NCBI GenBank assembly: GCA_002005505.1
Contig: KV908506.1
Span: forward strand, 55,001-119,000
From: Botryococcus braunii
Lineage: Eukaryota; Chlorophyta; Trebouxiophyceae
Direction of reading: 5' to 3'
DNA length: 64,000 bases
This document shows, piece after piece, positions 30,801 to 40,212 of this stretch. Numbering within the stretch: the stretch's first letter is position 1; every line of letters begins with the position of its first letter. A model generated the notes under the pieces. The model saw only the letters and a program-made list of their open reading frames with translations, was not told where the DNA came from and searched no databases. The position numbers and the translations under genes are program-made.

Positions 30801-33018
30801 GCTGAGGCGTGTAGGGCGCTGAGGACTCCATCTTAGTGCCCTGCTGAGCACAAAACTCTTTGAATTGCTGGTTCAGGAACTCTGAACCCCTGTCAGTCCT
30901 CACACACTTCACAACCGTGCCTCGTTGGGTCTGCCAAAAACGGAGCAGGTCTATCACAGACTTTGGGATGCAATCCTTTGACTTCACAGGCAGGGAGGCA
31001 ACTTGGTGTGAACTTTCATCCACTACAGTGACCCAATATCGTTCACCTGTGATGGCAGGAGGTGATATGGGACCCACAGTATCCACATGGACTCTATCGA
31101 GTGGGTTATGTGCAGGCCTGGAAGATACAGGGAAAGGAGGTCTGGAGTGTTTCCCTTGTATACACGATTCACAGTGCTTGGGGCACTCAGAGCAGGGAGC
31201 AAGGGAGATATTGATTCCTGTAACCAGATCTTCTTTGGAGAACCTCTGCATGCTGCTGGCACCAGGATGACCTAACCTAGCATGCCACAGAGATCTCTCG
31301 CTACACACGTGTCCTTTCCTAAGATGAGACGCCTCAGCCATGTGATCAATATGTCTGCAGCCAACTTGCTGCCCTCTGACAGGACTAACAAACTCCAAAA
31401 AAAACAGACCTCGTGCGCGGGTGATATCTCCACACCACCCTTCAGGTCCCTTCATGGCTGTGTAACCACCTGCAGTGTCAGTCAGGAAAGATGCTCCATC
31501 CTGAATTGCTCCAGTGACTGAAATGAGGTTGGTATGCGCAGAAGGAACACACTGCACATTGTGCAGCCAGAATACTTCGTGCCTTGCATTCACAAGGCAT
31601 ACAGACCCAGATGCAATGATTCCTCCCTTGGCGTCTGAGGTTGCCAAGTGCAGAGGAAGAGGCTGTCCATGCATAACTGGATTATGGAGCAATGAGAGAT
31701 CATTGACTATATGCACAGAGGCACCACTATCTATTAACCAAGATGTGCTGCTAGCTCCATGCGAAGTTGGGGCAAGCACATTGAGAGAGATAAACATCGC
31801 CTCACCAGAAGGAGGGGGTGGAGGTGGTAAATGCCACCCCGGAAACGTGTGTTGACTTGTTGGATAGTTATATGCTGAAGGTGGTCCAGGGCTGGAAGCG
31901 GATGAAGGCGGGCCACCCCGGCCAGATCCATGGTCCCACCAGGCTTGAGGAGACGACTGTGGGCCTCCCTGGCCCCAGTAAGCTGCAGGCCCAACGCTTG
32001 CCGCTTGCATGTTTTGATGCAGAGCCTGCAGCTGCCTGAGCGGTCCGCAGTCAGTCATGAAGTGGCCCTTTGCCTTGCAGAAGTGGCATGTAAGCTCCTC
32101 TCTGGGCCTTCTTGCCCTGCCAGGTCCACGCCCCCTGCCACCAAAAGTAGTTGCAGAGGGGCCAGCGGGAGGCTGTTCGTTTGCTGGTAGTGCTGCTCCA
32201 ACTCCCGGTACTGCTCCCACTCCTGGTGCAGCTGCAGCGCTTGATGACGCTCCAGCTACCCCCCCAGAGGGACCAGCCACTGCTGCAGCTGCCATGGCCT
32301 GAGGTGTTCCCTCTGCAGGTGGGTCCTTGTACCCACGGCTGGCTGCGGCGCGCAGGATTCTTTGAATCAGCTCCAATGGCGGCTTGTCGGTTGCCATAAC
32401 CTCCAGGGACTCGAGCCTCAGCACAGGAGGGAGGCCCTTCACCATCAGCTCCCCAACATTGTGGTCCAAGAGGATGAACGCGTTGTTTCTGAGACTTGTA
32501 GCCAGATCCATCATTCTGTAGAGGTAGACCTTGAGTGTCTCCCCTGTCTTGATGCCCTGCTCCATTTCCTTGTACCACTCAAGGTTGATGTCTTGGTTGC
32601 TCCCTCCAGTGTGACTGTTCTTCACCCACGTGATGAAGTCGAACGCTGCTTTGTGGCATGAGATCTGAGAATGCCAGATGACTGGAACTGACTGGATCAG
32701 CCACTGCTTGATGGCTGAGTTCTCCACCGACCCTGGCATTGGCCTCTCCAAAGCCGCTCTGACCCCCTTGGTGTTTGCGCACGCCTCCAAAGCTTCATAC
32801 CAAAATTCAAAATTGCGCCCTCCATCATCAAGCATGACAGTCATCTTTGGATTAGAGGTATTGGGGATGTAGGCTGCCTTGTCAATCTCCACCTTTGGTT
32901 CTGCAGTGTCTGATTGTGTCCCGGTCATAGACTGCCCTGGAGTGGCCCCACTGACTTCTCCAGGTTGAGACATTGCTGTTTCACTGCTACTTTCCTTTTC
33001 TTTGCCCCTTTTTGTCAT
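27805..33018 (-). CDS. gag-pol: B1 gag-pol polyprotein, intact 1,737 codons
   Basis: A single frame from ATG (MTKRGKEKESSSETAMSQ) to TAA (LGLRRYT). Gag core in residues 50-230; Gly/Arg-rich linker; CCHC knuckle CHFCKAKGHFMTDC at about 311-324; protease WLIDSGASVHIVND with Asp near 430; integrase zinc finger LWHARLGHPG .. CSECPKHCESC at 576-618; catalytic Asp near 645 (HVDTVGPIS), Asp near 708 (RTDRGSEF) and Glu near 744 (GVAERMNRT); RT from about 1260 with [17 protein letters not shown] and YVDDLLIVA near 1412; RNase H from about 1585 (DADYAGD, AEFMA, CDNQGCI). This is copia order, with integrase before RT. In the integrase-RT linker B1 reads a different frame from B2 between two GA tracts (DLRRNQIIPAVLPSPS) and then returns, so slippage changed the linker without breaking the protein. 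Probably functional for transposition. Confidence 0.95.
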   Translation of the reverse strand: MTKRGKEKESSSETAMSQPGEVSGATPGQSMTGTQSDTAEPKVEIDKAAYIPNTSNPKMTVMLDDGGRNFEFWYEALEACANTKGVRAALERPMPGSVENSAIKQWLIQSVPVIWHSQISCHKAAFDFITWVKNSHTGGSNQDINLEWYKEMEQGIKTGETLKVYLYRMMDLATSLRNNAFILLDHNVGELMVKGLPPVLRLESLEVMATDKPPLELIQRILRAAASRGYKDPPAEGTPQAMAAAAVAGPSGGVAGASSSAAAAPGVGAVPGVGAALPANEQPPAGPSATTFGGRGRGPGRARRPREELTCHFCKAKGHFMTDCGPLRQLQALHQNMQAASVGPAAYWGQGGPQSSPQAWWDHGSGRGGPPSSASSPGPPSAYNYPTSQHTFPGWHLPPPPPPSGEAMFISLNVLAPTSHGASSTSWLIDSGASVHIVNDLSLLHNPVMHGQPLPLHLATSDAKGGIIASGSVCLVNARHEVFWLHNVQCVPSAHTNLISVTGAIQDGASFLTDTAGGYTAMKGPEGWCGDITRARGLFFLEFVSPVRGQQVGCRHIDHMAEASHLRKGHVCSERSLWHARLGHPGASSMQRFSKEDLVTGINISLAPCSECPKHCESCIQGKHSRPPFPVSSRPAHNPLDRVHVDTVGPISPPAITGERYWVTVVDESSHQVASLPVKSKDCIPKSVIDLLRFWQTQRGTVVKCVRTDRGSEFLNQQFKEFCAQQGTKMESSAPYTPQQNGVAERMNRTLKERTRTLLVHAAADPSLWKEALETATLLYNVGPTSGRSLTPMELFFGVKPDVSVLRTFGCVAHVHIPSGQRSVFGPKTIPGMFTGYCPQSKAYRVYVGNGVWKESRDVSLIEHLRGAERVGLSKVQPGSVYDSRISPPLGSENLATPQAIPSAAPPTFWDEEDDHGVETLSTGAPGTSGLCAGDQSGDGTIAAHDQGTPTSLDSTVGTPEPSQHWWSVLEHMQNLARGGVETQSQVEKMQKVQEGLRMQGKSQIPLPPGTTLTREQRYVQRVARREHSDIPLHAPDPGQAIVSEPNMVGLPDMQGQVETVEAMFGADVRDESSGLDMPAVGEAGAQSQSLASHAYGVQADIVGAAQASLGSVPKCESRRERELLLHSALRKVRECKGAAHESSSQGERERDLRRNQIIPAVLPSPSIRYIMYLILATREREREGNSTSKADSPATPQHKVQSVPSVRLGKVHVPSNLREAQRSPQWEFWQQAMQEEMESLDTHEVMQYVERPHGQKVIPVHWIFSTKNDAHGNVTRFKARLVAQGCRQIPGIDVGEVFAPTSSYGARRAVLAVAATQNLEIHQVDIKTAFLNGELEEEVYVTQPPGFENGNTRVVCKLRKALYGLKQAPRAWHKTLSDKLSVMGYSVCKSDAGVYIRRAPDGNLSFILVYVDDLLIVARVVAEIEWGKELLKKDFTIHDLGEVNDFLGCQVLRNRVQGTISMSCIPKIDALVEKFGVADDGRGVDTPMSKDFVASSRPESSDGMSHGAGTPLPPGHRYCELIGSLLYIANTTRPDISQAVGVLSRYRMTPTTSHWNEAIRVLKYLRDTRELALTLGGKGPEPEGYVDADYAGDLDHRYSTTGYVLSVYGSAVVWGSKKQSSVATSTVQAEFMAAGHIVKEANWLRGFLEEIGAAPWRVKIFCDNQGCISNLRNPLYSKFTKHVAVSFHYAREAMALGQVDILYVESARNVADIMTKPLAKPVFVGHRDSLGLRRYT

Positions 33019-33375
33019 ACTATTGTCACTTCACCAGCCAAACTTACTCATAAACTTCTGGAATGCAGCAATACCCTACAATTCCCTCCATGTCATGGAA
33101 ATTTACCAGCCAGTATTGCACAGTAGTAGCAGATATGTTCCCCTCAGAAGTTTGCGCGGGAGTCCGGCCCGACTCACTCAGTGCTTCTAGACAACGTCTA
33201 TGAATGATAAAGCACAGCTAAAACTTCAATTATGAATTTCCCAGAAAGGTAAACTGTGAGTAAGATAATGGTCCTGGTACACTCGAGTTCCCTTGCGCCG
33301 CTGCGCCATGCTCGAGCTCCTTTGTTGACGCTTACGTCTGACCCATCCGTAGACGACCTTCACTCCTGCTTTTAC

Positions 33376-33408
33376 TTGGCTCAGCTGGAAGGGCGTGGGC
33401 CCATAACC
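33376..33408 (-). other. Primer-binding site of B1
   Basis: GGTTATGGGCCCACGCCC on the minus strand, directly inside the 5' LTR; same initiator tRNA-Met internal match as family A. Confidence 0.85.
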
Positions 33409-33774
33409 TGTGAAAGGTTATGGGCAATCGGCTTTCCCTGTACAAAGCAGACAGGTCGTCAATAGACGAAGTTACTCCAGCTACAGTCCGTACGACTGTC
33501 TGCTGAGTGCCACACACAACTGTAGGACAAGACTAGCATCTGGTGATGCCCAGCATCTTTCACAACCAGTTGGTATTCACTCCAGTGGGGCAGCCTTAAG
33601 AGTTCATCCGACAAACGTGTGATCTAGATAGGATTGTACCTTATGTTCGAAAACGTCCAGAATCTGCCGTGTCTCAAGGTACCTTATGTTCTCAATGGAC
33701 CCATAAACTAATAGTGCACACATGAAGATCACTTAAAGCACAAGGCATTCAATAATAATGTTCAGAACTCAACA
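33409..33774 (-). repeat. 5' LTR of B1, short form
   Basis: 366 bp. At the three sites where the two repeat copies of the B2 5' LTR differ it has the first-copy bases (GGCATCACC, GTCCTACAG, TGTGGCAC). Confidence 0.93.
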
Positions 33775-33779
33775 GTTGT

Positions 33780-35157
33780 GCCCATGCCTCTCTCTCTCTC
33801 TGTCTGCTCCCCACCAAACATGAGCGCTGGGGCGCAGGCCCAGCAGCACACTCACAAGCATAGCCCACACTTGTGTGGCTGGCACCACATTGTCTTTGGG
33901 CATTACAGACGGAACTCACATCTCTTGCAATTCCCTCAGGCACTGAACAGGTCCCACCCATGCATCTCAACTCGCTTGGACCATTTTCAGTCTGATCAGA
34001 GACTGTCCCCCTCTCTTCACTCACAGTTGAAACAGGTCTCTCTTGCACCTGACTCAAATCCTGCACTTCCCCTGGTCCCTGTGACGTTGTGTCACCATCA
34101 GTCAACCCCTCTCTCTCACAACTCTCTCCCTTATCCTGTGCCAGCAGGATTTCTCGAGCAGCAGTTCGTTGCTCATAGCGTTGGGCCCGAGAGGGTCCAT
34201 TCAAAGGTGGAGTTGCAGTAGCAGGAGGAGTATTCCGGAGGGACTGCTGTGCTCGCTCCAAGGTCCGTTGATGCTGCCCACTGTCAGAGCCTCCTCGCGC
34301 AAGTCGCTGAAGTGTATCTAGTACCCCGGACTGGTCCAGATCCAGCTGAGGTGGTTTCTCACTTGGTTCATGAACAATTTCTGGAGTGCCCTCCTCTTGG
34401 GAAGGCTTCCCCTGACATGCAGGCTCGGTTGCAGCTTGGTCAGGGGGTCCTGGGAGGGCGCTGTCAGGTCTGTTGCTGGGGCAGGGAGCACTGATAGCCT
34501 GATTCTGAGTGCTGCACTGAGGTGAGGAGACTGTCGGGTTGCTGAGGTGCTGCTGAGCTGGCAAACCTTCCGGATACGAGAACTGCAGTGGCTGGTCAAG
34601 GAGGGTGGACATACCCACCCGAGAGGCTCCTCGGATGTGTTCCACAAATTGGACATCTCTGCTCTCTCTCCAGACCCCCCCTCCCAGATAAATACGATAT
34701 GCCTTGGACACCGGGGAATAACCAGTGAACATGCCAGGCACAGCCTTTGGTGCAAATACCCCCCTCTGCTGATCGGGCACATGCACAAATGCCAGGCATC
34801 CCCACGTACGAAGAAGTGATACATCTGGCTTGTATCCCATGAATAATTCACAAGGAGTGAGAGGCCTGCCTGTACTGGGTCCCATATTCAGGAGGATGCA
34901 GGCTGTTTCTAGGGCCTCTTTCCACATGACTGGACTGGCACCTGCAAAATTGAGGAGGGTTCTGGTTCGCTCCTTCAAGGTCCTGTTGGCTCGCTCTGCT
35001 ATCCCGTTCTGCTGGGGAGTGTAGGGTGCAGACATCTCCAGCTTAGTGCCCTGAGACGCACGGAACTCCTTGAATCTGGAATTAATAAATTCTGTGCCTC
35101 TGTCACACCGAACGCATTTGACAGTGGTCCCTCTTTCTGTCTGCCAAAGCAGACTAC
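33780..35157 (-). pseudogene. pol: C1 integrase catalytic core and linker
   Basis: It starts abruptly at WQTERGTTVKCVRCDRGTEF, so the second catalytic Asp and the Glu (GIAERANRT) remain, but the first Asp and zinc finger were lost in the deletion that joins this to the leader at 35157. It continues with the GKR-like region (PGMFTGYSPVSKAYRIYLG) and a long Ser/Pro/Gln linker to the B1 insertion. Confidence 0.88.
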
Positions 35158-35196
35158 TTTGCCCAACTCATACATTTTACATGCCCCAGCAGAAAA

Positions 35197-35213
35197 GTGG
35201 TGGGCCCATAACC
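35197..35213 (-). other. Primer-binding site of C1
   Basis: GGTTATGGGCCCACCAC on the minus strand. Its complement GTGGTGGGCCCATAACC fits the plant initiator tRNA-Met anticodon arm over all 17 bases as I recall that tRNA, a better fit than in family A or B. Confidence 0.85.
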
Positions 35214-35942
35214 TGTAAACTTCTGAGTTTGGCGTTCCCTGTATGACCCGGCACGAGGGTGTTTAGCCCGGCGACACTCTTGTTGTGTGTCGAGTAACAA
35301 GCAGTGTCGACTGTGAATGAGATGACTTGACTGGCAACAGTGAAGTAGCAAACAGCCGAAGTGCTTTTGATGTCCCAATCAAGTCTTACAATGCTTATTG
35401 CTTTCTCTCATCACTCAGCAATTCAAACTACTCTATCTACGAAGTTACTGATAGTCTGCATTACCGATGTCCGATGAGCTAAGCAGTAATCCCTTTCTAT
35501 TACACATTATCTAGACCCTTTCCTAAACCATTGTTCTTGTGCATGTGATGTCCTGACAATAGTTTACCTGTATGACCCGGCACGAGGGTGTTTAGCCCGG
35601 CGGCACTCTTGTTGTGTGTCGAGTAACAAGCAGTGTCGACTGTGAATGAGATGACTTGACTGGCAACAGTGAAGTAGCAAACACCCGAAGTGCTTTTGAT
35701 GCCCCAATCAAGTGCCTCATTCCTTCGAGCCAGGAGCATATAGCCTTTCGAGCAAACCGTGTCCGATTACCTCATCCTCCCTTATTAACGTACAATTGGT
35801 CTAGATTGGTTCTGGCAGAACTCCTAGGTTCTGCTACCTATTACTCATTCTAATAAATGTTCTCACTGGTAATTGGAGCTGATCTGGCCACTATTACTCT
35901 TCTGAGGGAAAGGCACCAAAATGTTCTATCACTATTATAACA
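35214..35942 (-). repeat. 5' LTR of C1, long form
   Basis: 729 bp, the same length as the 3' LTR, with few differences (for example CGGCGGCAC against CGGCGACAC near 35600). Both repeat copies are present. Confidence 0.93.
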
Positions 35943-35947
35943 GTCAG

Positions 35948-38146
35948 GTTCCAGGGGAAGTCTCAACATAGACTTCCCCCAGGAACCACCCTCACAAGGG
36001 ATCAGCGTTATGAACAGCGCCAGGCTAGGAGGGACTCAGTAGGGGTCCCCATGCATGACCCTGGCTCAGGCCATGTACTTGTGAGTGAGCCACCCTTGGT
36101 AGGTCTCCCTGATTTGCAGAGGCAGGTTGAGACAGGGGAGGCTATGCTTGGAGAAGATGTTAGCGAGGAGAGTAGTGGGCTAGAAGTGCCAGCAGCAGGG
36201 GAAGCATGTAGCCAAGTTGAGCTGGGAACCAATCATGCTTATGGGGTGCAGCCCGACACAATAGGCGCAGCTCAGGAAAGTCAGAGTAGTGTACCTAGGT
36301 GTGAGTCCAGGAGAGAGAGAGAGCTGCTGCTTCCACCTGCATTGAAAGGTGAGAGATTGTAATGGTGGAGCGCATGAGTCTGGCAGTTCAAGAGAGAGAG
36401 TTGGGAAGGGCTCTGGCAGTTCTGGCTGTACTGCATGATCTCAACATAAGGTACAAAATGTACCTTATTCTGGGAACTAGGATCAGAGGGATATAAAAGA
36501 CAGCAGTCCCAGGAGTGCTGACAGTACTGCAGAGTCTCAGCATAAGGTACAAAATGTACCTTATGTCAAGCTGGGAAAGGTTCACGTGCCATCTAACCTG
36601 AGGGAAGCCCAATGCTCCCCTCAGTGGGATTTTTGGCAACAAGCAATGAGGGAAGAGATGGATTCCCTTGATACCCATGAGGTTCTAGAGTATGTGGACA
36701 GACCACATGGACAAAAAGTTATTCCTGTCCATTGGATATTCTCCACTAAAATTGATGCACATGGGAATGTTACTCGCTTTAAAGCGAGGTTAGTTGCCCA
36801 AGGGTGTAGACAGATCCCTGGGATAGATGTTGGGGAGGTATTTGTACCCACCAGCAGCTATGGGGCAAGGAGGGCTGTGCTGGCAGTGGCTGCCACACAG
36901 AATCTTGAGATCCACCAAGTGGATATCAAGACGCCTTTTCTCAATGGAGAGTTGGAGGAAGAGGTCTATGTGACCCAACCACCAGGATTTGAGAATGGCA
37001 ACACGAGGGTTGTGTGCAAGCTCAGGAAGGCACTATACGGTCTAAAACAAGCCCCACGGGCTTGGCACAAGACCTTGACCGACAAGTTGAGCGTGATGGG
37101 GTATAGTGTGTGCAAGAGTGATGCGGGTGTATACATCAGGAGGGCCCCTGATGGCAACCTGTCCTTTATTCTTGTTTATGTTGATGATCTTATCATAGTT
37201 GCCAGATTGGTTGCAGAGATTGAGTGGGGGAAAGAGTTGTTGAAGAAGGACTTCACCATCCATGATTTGGGAGAGGTGAATCATTTCGTAGGGTGTCAGG
37301 TCCTACGCAATAGAGTTCAGGGCACTATTTCCATGAGTTGCACTCCCAAGATTGATGCTCTTGTGGAAAAGTTTGGTGTTGCTGATGATGGGCGATACCC
37401 CCATGTCCAAGGACTTCGTGGCTAGCAGCAGACCCGAGTCCTCAGATGGTTTGTCACATGGGGCAGGTACCCCACTGCCACCTGGTCATCGATACTGTGA
37501 GTTGATTGGATCGTTGCTATATATTGCCAACACGACTCGGCCTGACATTTCTCAGGCTGTTGGAGTGTTGTCAAGGTATAGAATGACACCCACTACCTCA
37601 CACTGGAATGAGGCCATTCGAGTGCTGAAGTACTTGAGAGATACGAGAGAATTAGCTCTTACTCTGGGTGGAAAGGGGCCTGAGCTAGAAGGCTATGTTG
37701 ATGCCGACTATGCTGGGGACCTGGACCACAGGTATTCCACCACTGGCTATGTTCTATCAGTCTATGGTAGTGCCGTGGTTTGGGGAAGCAAGAAGCAAAG
37801 CTCAGTTGAAACTGTGCAAGCCGAGTTTATAGCAGCCGGCCATATTGTGAAGGAAGCCAACTGGCTTAGGGGCTTCTTGGAAGAGATCGGGGCTGCACCT
37901 TGGAGGGTCAAAATTTTCTATGACAACCAAGGATGCATTTCCAATTTACGGAACCCCCTTTATTCCAAATTCACAAAGCATGTTGCAGTAAGCTTCCACT
38001 ATGCTAGGGAAGCTATGGCACTTGGGCAGGTAGATATCCTCTATGTAGAATCTGCTCGAACTGTGGCTGACATTATGACCAAGCCACTTGCTAAGCCCGT
38101 GTTTGTTGGTCATCGTGATTCACTAGGTTTGAGAAGATACATAAAG
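35948..38146 (+). pseudogene. pol: A1 linker, reverse transcriptase and RNase H (gag-pol part 3)
   Basis: It continues the A1 frame after C1 (QGKSQHRLPPGTTLTRDQ). Two bases are missing near 36345 (CATTGAAAGGTGAG where A2 has CATTGAGAAAGGTGAG), about 8 near 37393 (GGGCGATACCCCC) and two just before the stop (AGATACATAAAG), so RT and RNase H are out of register with gag. RT motifs remain: [17 protein letters not shown] (Ala to Pro in the conserved TAFLNG) and YVDDLIIVA; RNase H has DADYAGD and AEFIA, and CDNQG is changed to YDNQG. Confidence 0.88.
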
Positions 38147-38164
38147 CATGCAGGCAAGGGGAAG

Positions 38165-38533
38165 TGTTGAGTTGTGAACATACATTATAGAATGCCTTGT
38201 GCTTTTGGTGATCTTCAAATGTACATTATTAGGATACGGGTCCACTATCCACATAAGGTACCTCAAGACACGTTCGGATGAGGTCTATTTCGAACATAAG
38301 GTACAATCTGATCTAGATTACGCGTTAGTGTGAAAGGACTATTAAAGCTGCGATCACCGCATAGTCGAGCAACTGGTTTGGAAAGATACTGGGCACATAA
38401 GGATGCCAGTCTTGTTCATGCAGTTGCATGTGTCTAAAGAGCAGACAGTCGTCAAGGACTGTAGCTGGAGAGGCACGAACTTACGACCTGTCTGCTTGCT
38501 TACAGGAGACGCCACTGCCCATAACCTTTTACA
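38165..38533 (+). repeat. 3' LTR of A1, short form
   Basis: 369 bp, TGTTGAGTTGTGAAC to CCTTTTACA. It has one repeat copy; CTTGCTTACAG runs straight into GAGACGCC. Confidence 0.92.
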
Positions 38534-38536
38534 ATA

Positions 38537-38656
38537 TTTCATACCAGCTATTCTGGGGCTGGTCGGGTGATACCACGAAATCTCGTACTGCTTCCCTCGG
38601 GAAGCAGTACGAGATTGGGCGCATCACCCTCTAGCCCCGGAATAGCTGGTATGAAA
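38537..38656. repeat. 120-bp foldback hairpin (MITE-like)
   Basis: The arms TTTCATACCAGCTATTC and GAATAGCTGGTATGAAA bound an inverted repeat whose halves meet at CTTCCCTCGGGAAG. Each arm is about 57 bp with roughly ten mismatches. It begins three bases beyond the A1 LTR and ends about 40 bases from the stop codon of the E gag. No clear TSD. It may be a small DNA-transposon relic or a strong RNA hairpin downstream of E gag. Confidence 0.8.
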
Positions 38657-38696
38657 GGTACACTTATAACCCCGCAGCCCGTGTAAATCTCGCTAA

Positions 38697-39489
38697 CTAA
38701 CCGAAAAATTTTGTAGGGGTACCGTTGGGCACGGAACCCTGTAGGATGCCACAACATCTCGTTTTAGTGTGTCCTGGATTCCTGCAATATGCACAGATCA
38801 ATACAGGCCTTCCCTGCTGTTGAAACGCAGGTTGTCCTGCCCCAGAATATCACGGTTAGTATTATTAGGCACTTCTGCCTGATGAGCACCAGAACCAGCC
38901 CCACCTGAACCACCTTCCCTGCCTGCAGGCTGACCACCCCCATGTTGGTTCTGTAAGGTTTGGGGTTTGGTGTGTTGTACGGCTTCTTGGCTTGAAGATC
39001 CATGTATATTAATTCTAACACATGTTGCAGCTGGTGTACATTTGGGAGGTTGTTGCACACAGACAGCTGTAAATGTCTATCTACCTCATACTGTTCTGTG
39101 AGGTCTTCTATGATCATTAAACACGGACATACCTCAGAACATTGCTCTCCAAGTGACTTGAGGTTGTTTGCTATCTTTCTCGCTCTCAAGACATAATCGG
39201 ATGGTTTTTCACATGGTTTCATATTAAACAACCTTTGCTCCCTGTGGAGGCTCATTAGCCTAGCTGCTGCTCTGGCGTTAAGCACCTGCAACAGCTTGTT
39301 CCACATTTGATAAGAGCTTGTCAAGTCAGTAATCTGAACAGAATACTGCTCTGTACATGCTTGAGTTATGATAGTTTGAGCCTTGAAGTCATCATAGGCT
39401 CCCTCATAATCATCATGCAAACAGTAATTGACATTCATTTACCACAACATAGCTTAAACTTGTTTTGTCCATGTCAACCAATTTGTATC
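38697..39489 (-). pseudogene. gag: Gag of old copia-like element E, core and zinc knuckle
   Basis: A UBN2/copia-type Gag core: MNVNYCLHDDYEGAYDDFKA, YQMWNKLLQVLNARAAARL, SLHREQRLFNMKPCEKPSDY and LRARKIANNLKSLGEQCSE. The reading frame changes once (near 38900), then gives a perfect knuckle CAYCRNPGHTKTRC and a TAG at 38697-38699. Upstream, LVKLNDTNWLTWTKQV joins from the other side of C2, with two in-frame stops just before MNVNYC. The domains differ from those of families A-D, so this belongs to another lineage. It is the old host sequence into which C2 jumped (TSD GTATC). Confidence 0.8.
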
Positions 39490-40212
39490 TGTTATATTTC
39501 GGAGAGAGGCATGTGCCTTTCCCTCAGGAGAGTAGTAGTGGCCAGACCAGATCAGATCGACAGGCGGGAACAATCCTTAGAATGAGCAATAGGTGGCAGA
39601 ACCTAGAAGTTCTGCCACGACCAATCTAGACCGATTTCATTTAGATTAGAGAGAATGAGGTAATCTGACACGGTTTGCTAGAAAGGATATATGTCGCCGG
39701 CTCGAAGGGACGAGGCACTTGATTGGGACTATAAAGGCACTTCGGGTGTTTGTCTCTTAACAGTTGCCAGTCAAGTCATCACAAACAGTCGCCACTGCTT
39801 GTTTCTCGAAACACAACAAGAGTGCCGCCTGACTAAACACCCTCGTGCCGGGTCATACAGGTAAACTGATGTTGCAATACTGAATGCACATGAACAATGG
39901 AGTAGGAAGAGGTCTAGATAATGTTTATTGAGATAGTGCTAATGTTTTACTTCATCGGACACGGGTAATACAGACTATCGGTAGTTATGTAGATGGAGTA
40001 GTTTGAATTACTGAGTGATGAGAGAAAGCAGCAAGCATTGTAAGACTTGATTGGGACTATAAAGGCACTTCGGGTGTTTGTCTCTTAACAGTTGCCAGTC
40101 AAGTCATCACACACAGTCGCCACTGCTTGTTTCTCGACACACAACAAGAGTGCCGCCTGACTAAACACCCTCGTGCCGGGTCATACAGGAAACGCAAAGC
40201 TCATAAGTTACA
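39490..40212 (+). repeat. 5' LTR of C2, long form
   Basis: TGTTATATTTCGGAG to CATAAGTTACA. The 144-bp repeat occurs twice, each copy opening with a TATA-like ACTATAAAGG and ending TCATACAG; the first copy is followed by GTAAACTGATG, the second by GAAACG. Confidence 0.93.

Larger units (their letters stand above)
27419..33774 (-). mobile_element. Copia-type LTR retrotransposon B1, complete, inserted in C1
   Basis: Two 366-bp short-form LTRs (27419-27784 and 33409-33774), TSD GTTGT (27414-27418 and 33775-33779), polypurine tract 27785-27796, primer-binding site 33376-33408, and one uninterrupted gag-pol. I see only one difference between the LTRs (CCGGTG against CCAGTG near 27595/33581), so this is the youngest-looking and best-preserved element here. 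Confidence 0.95.
24703..35942 (-). mobile_element. Copia-type LTR retrotransposon C1, inserted in A1 and carrying B1
   Basis: Two 729-bp LTRs (24703-25431 and 35214-35942), TSD GTCAG (24698-24702 and 35943-35947), polypurine tract 25432-25443, primer-binding site 35197-35213. Its integrase-RT linker holds B1. A large internal deletion joins the leader (near 35157) straight to the integrase core, so gag, protease and the integrase zinc finger are gone. Confidence 0.93.
13823..38533 (+). mobile_element. Copia-type LTR retrotransposon A1, carrying two inserted elements
   Basis: LTRs at 13823-14190 and 38165-38533 (short form), primer-binding site at 14191, gag-pol from 14608 to about 38146, polypurine tract GGCAAGGGGAAG at 38153-38164. 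It is split by A2 (15997-23072) and C1 (24703-35942); removing these and one TSD copy each restores one frame from gag to about 36345. The 5-bp flanks differ (GTTGT on the left, ATATT on the right), so a clean TSD is missing and the element may be a product of inter-element recombination. Confidence 0.9.
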
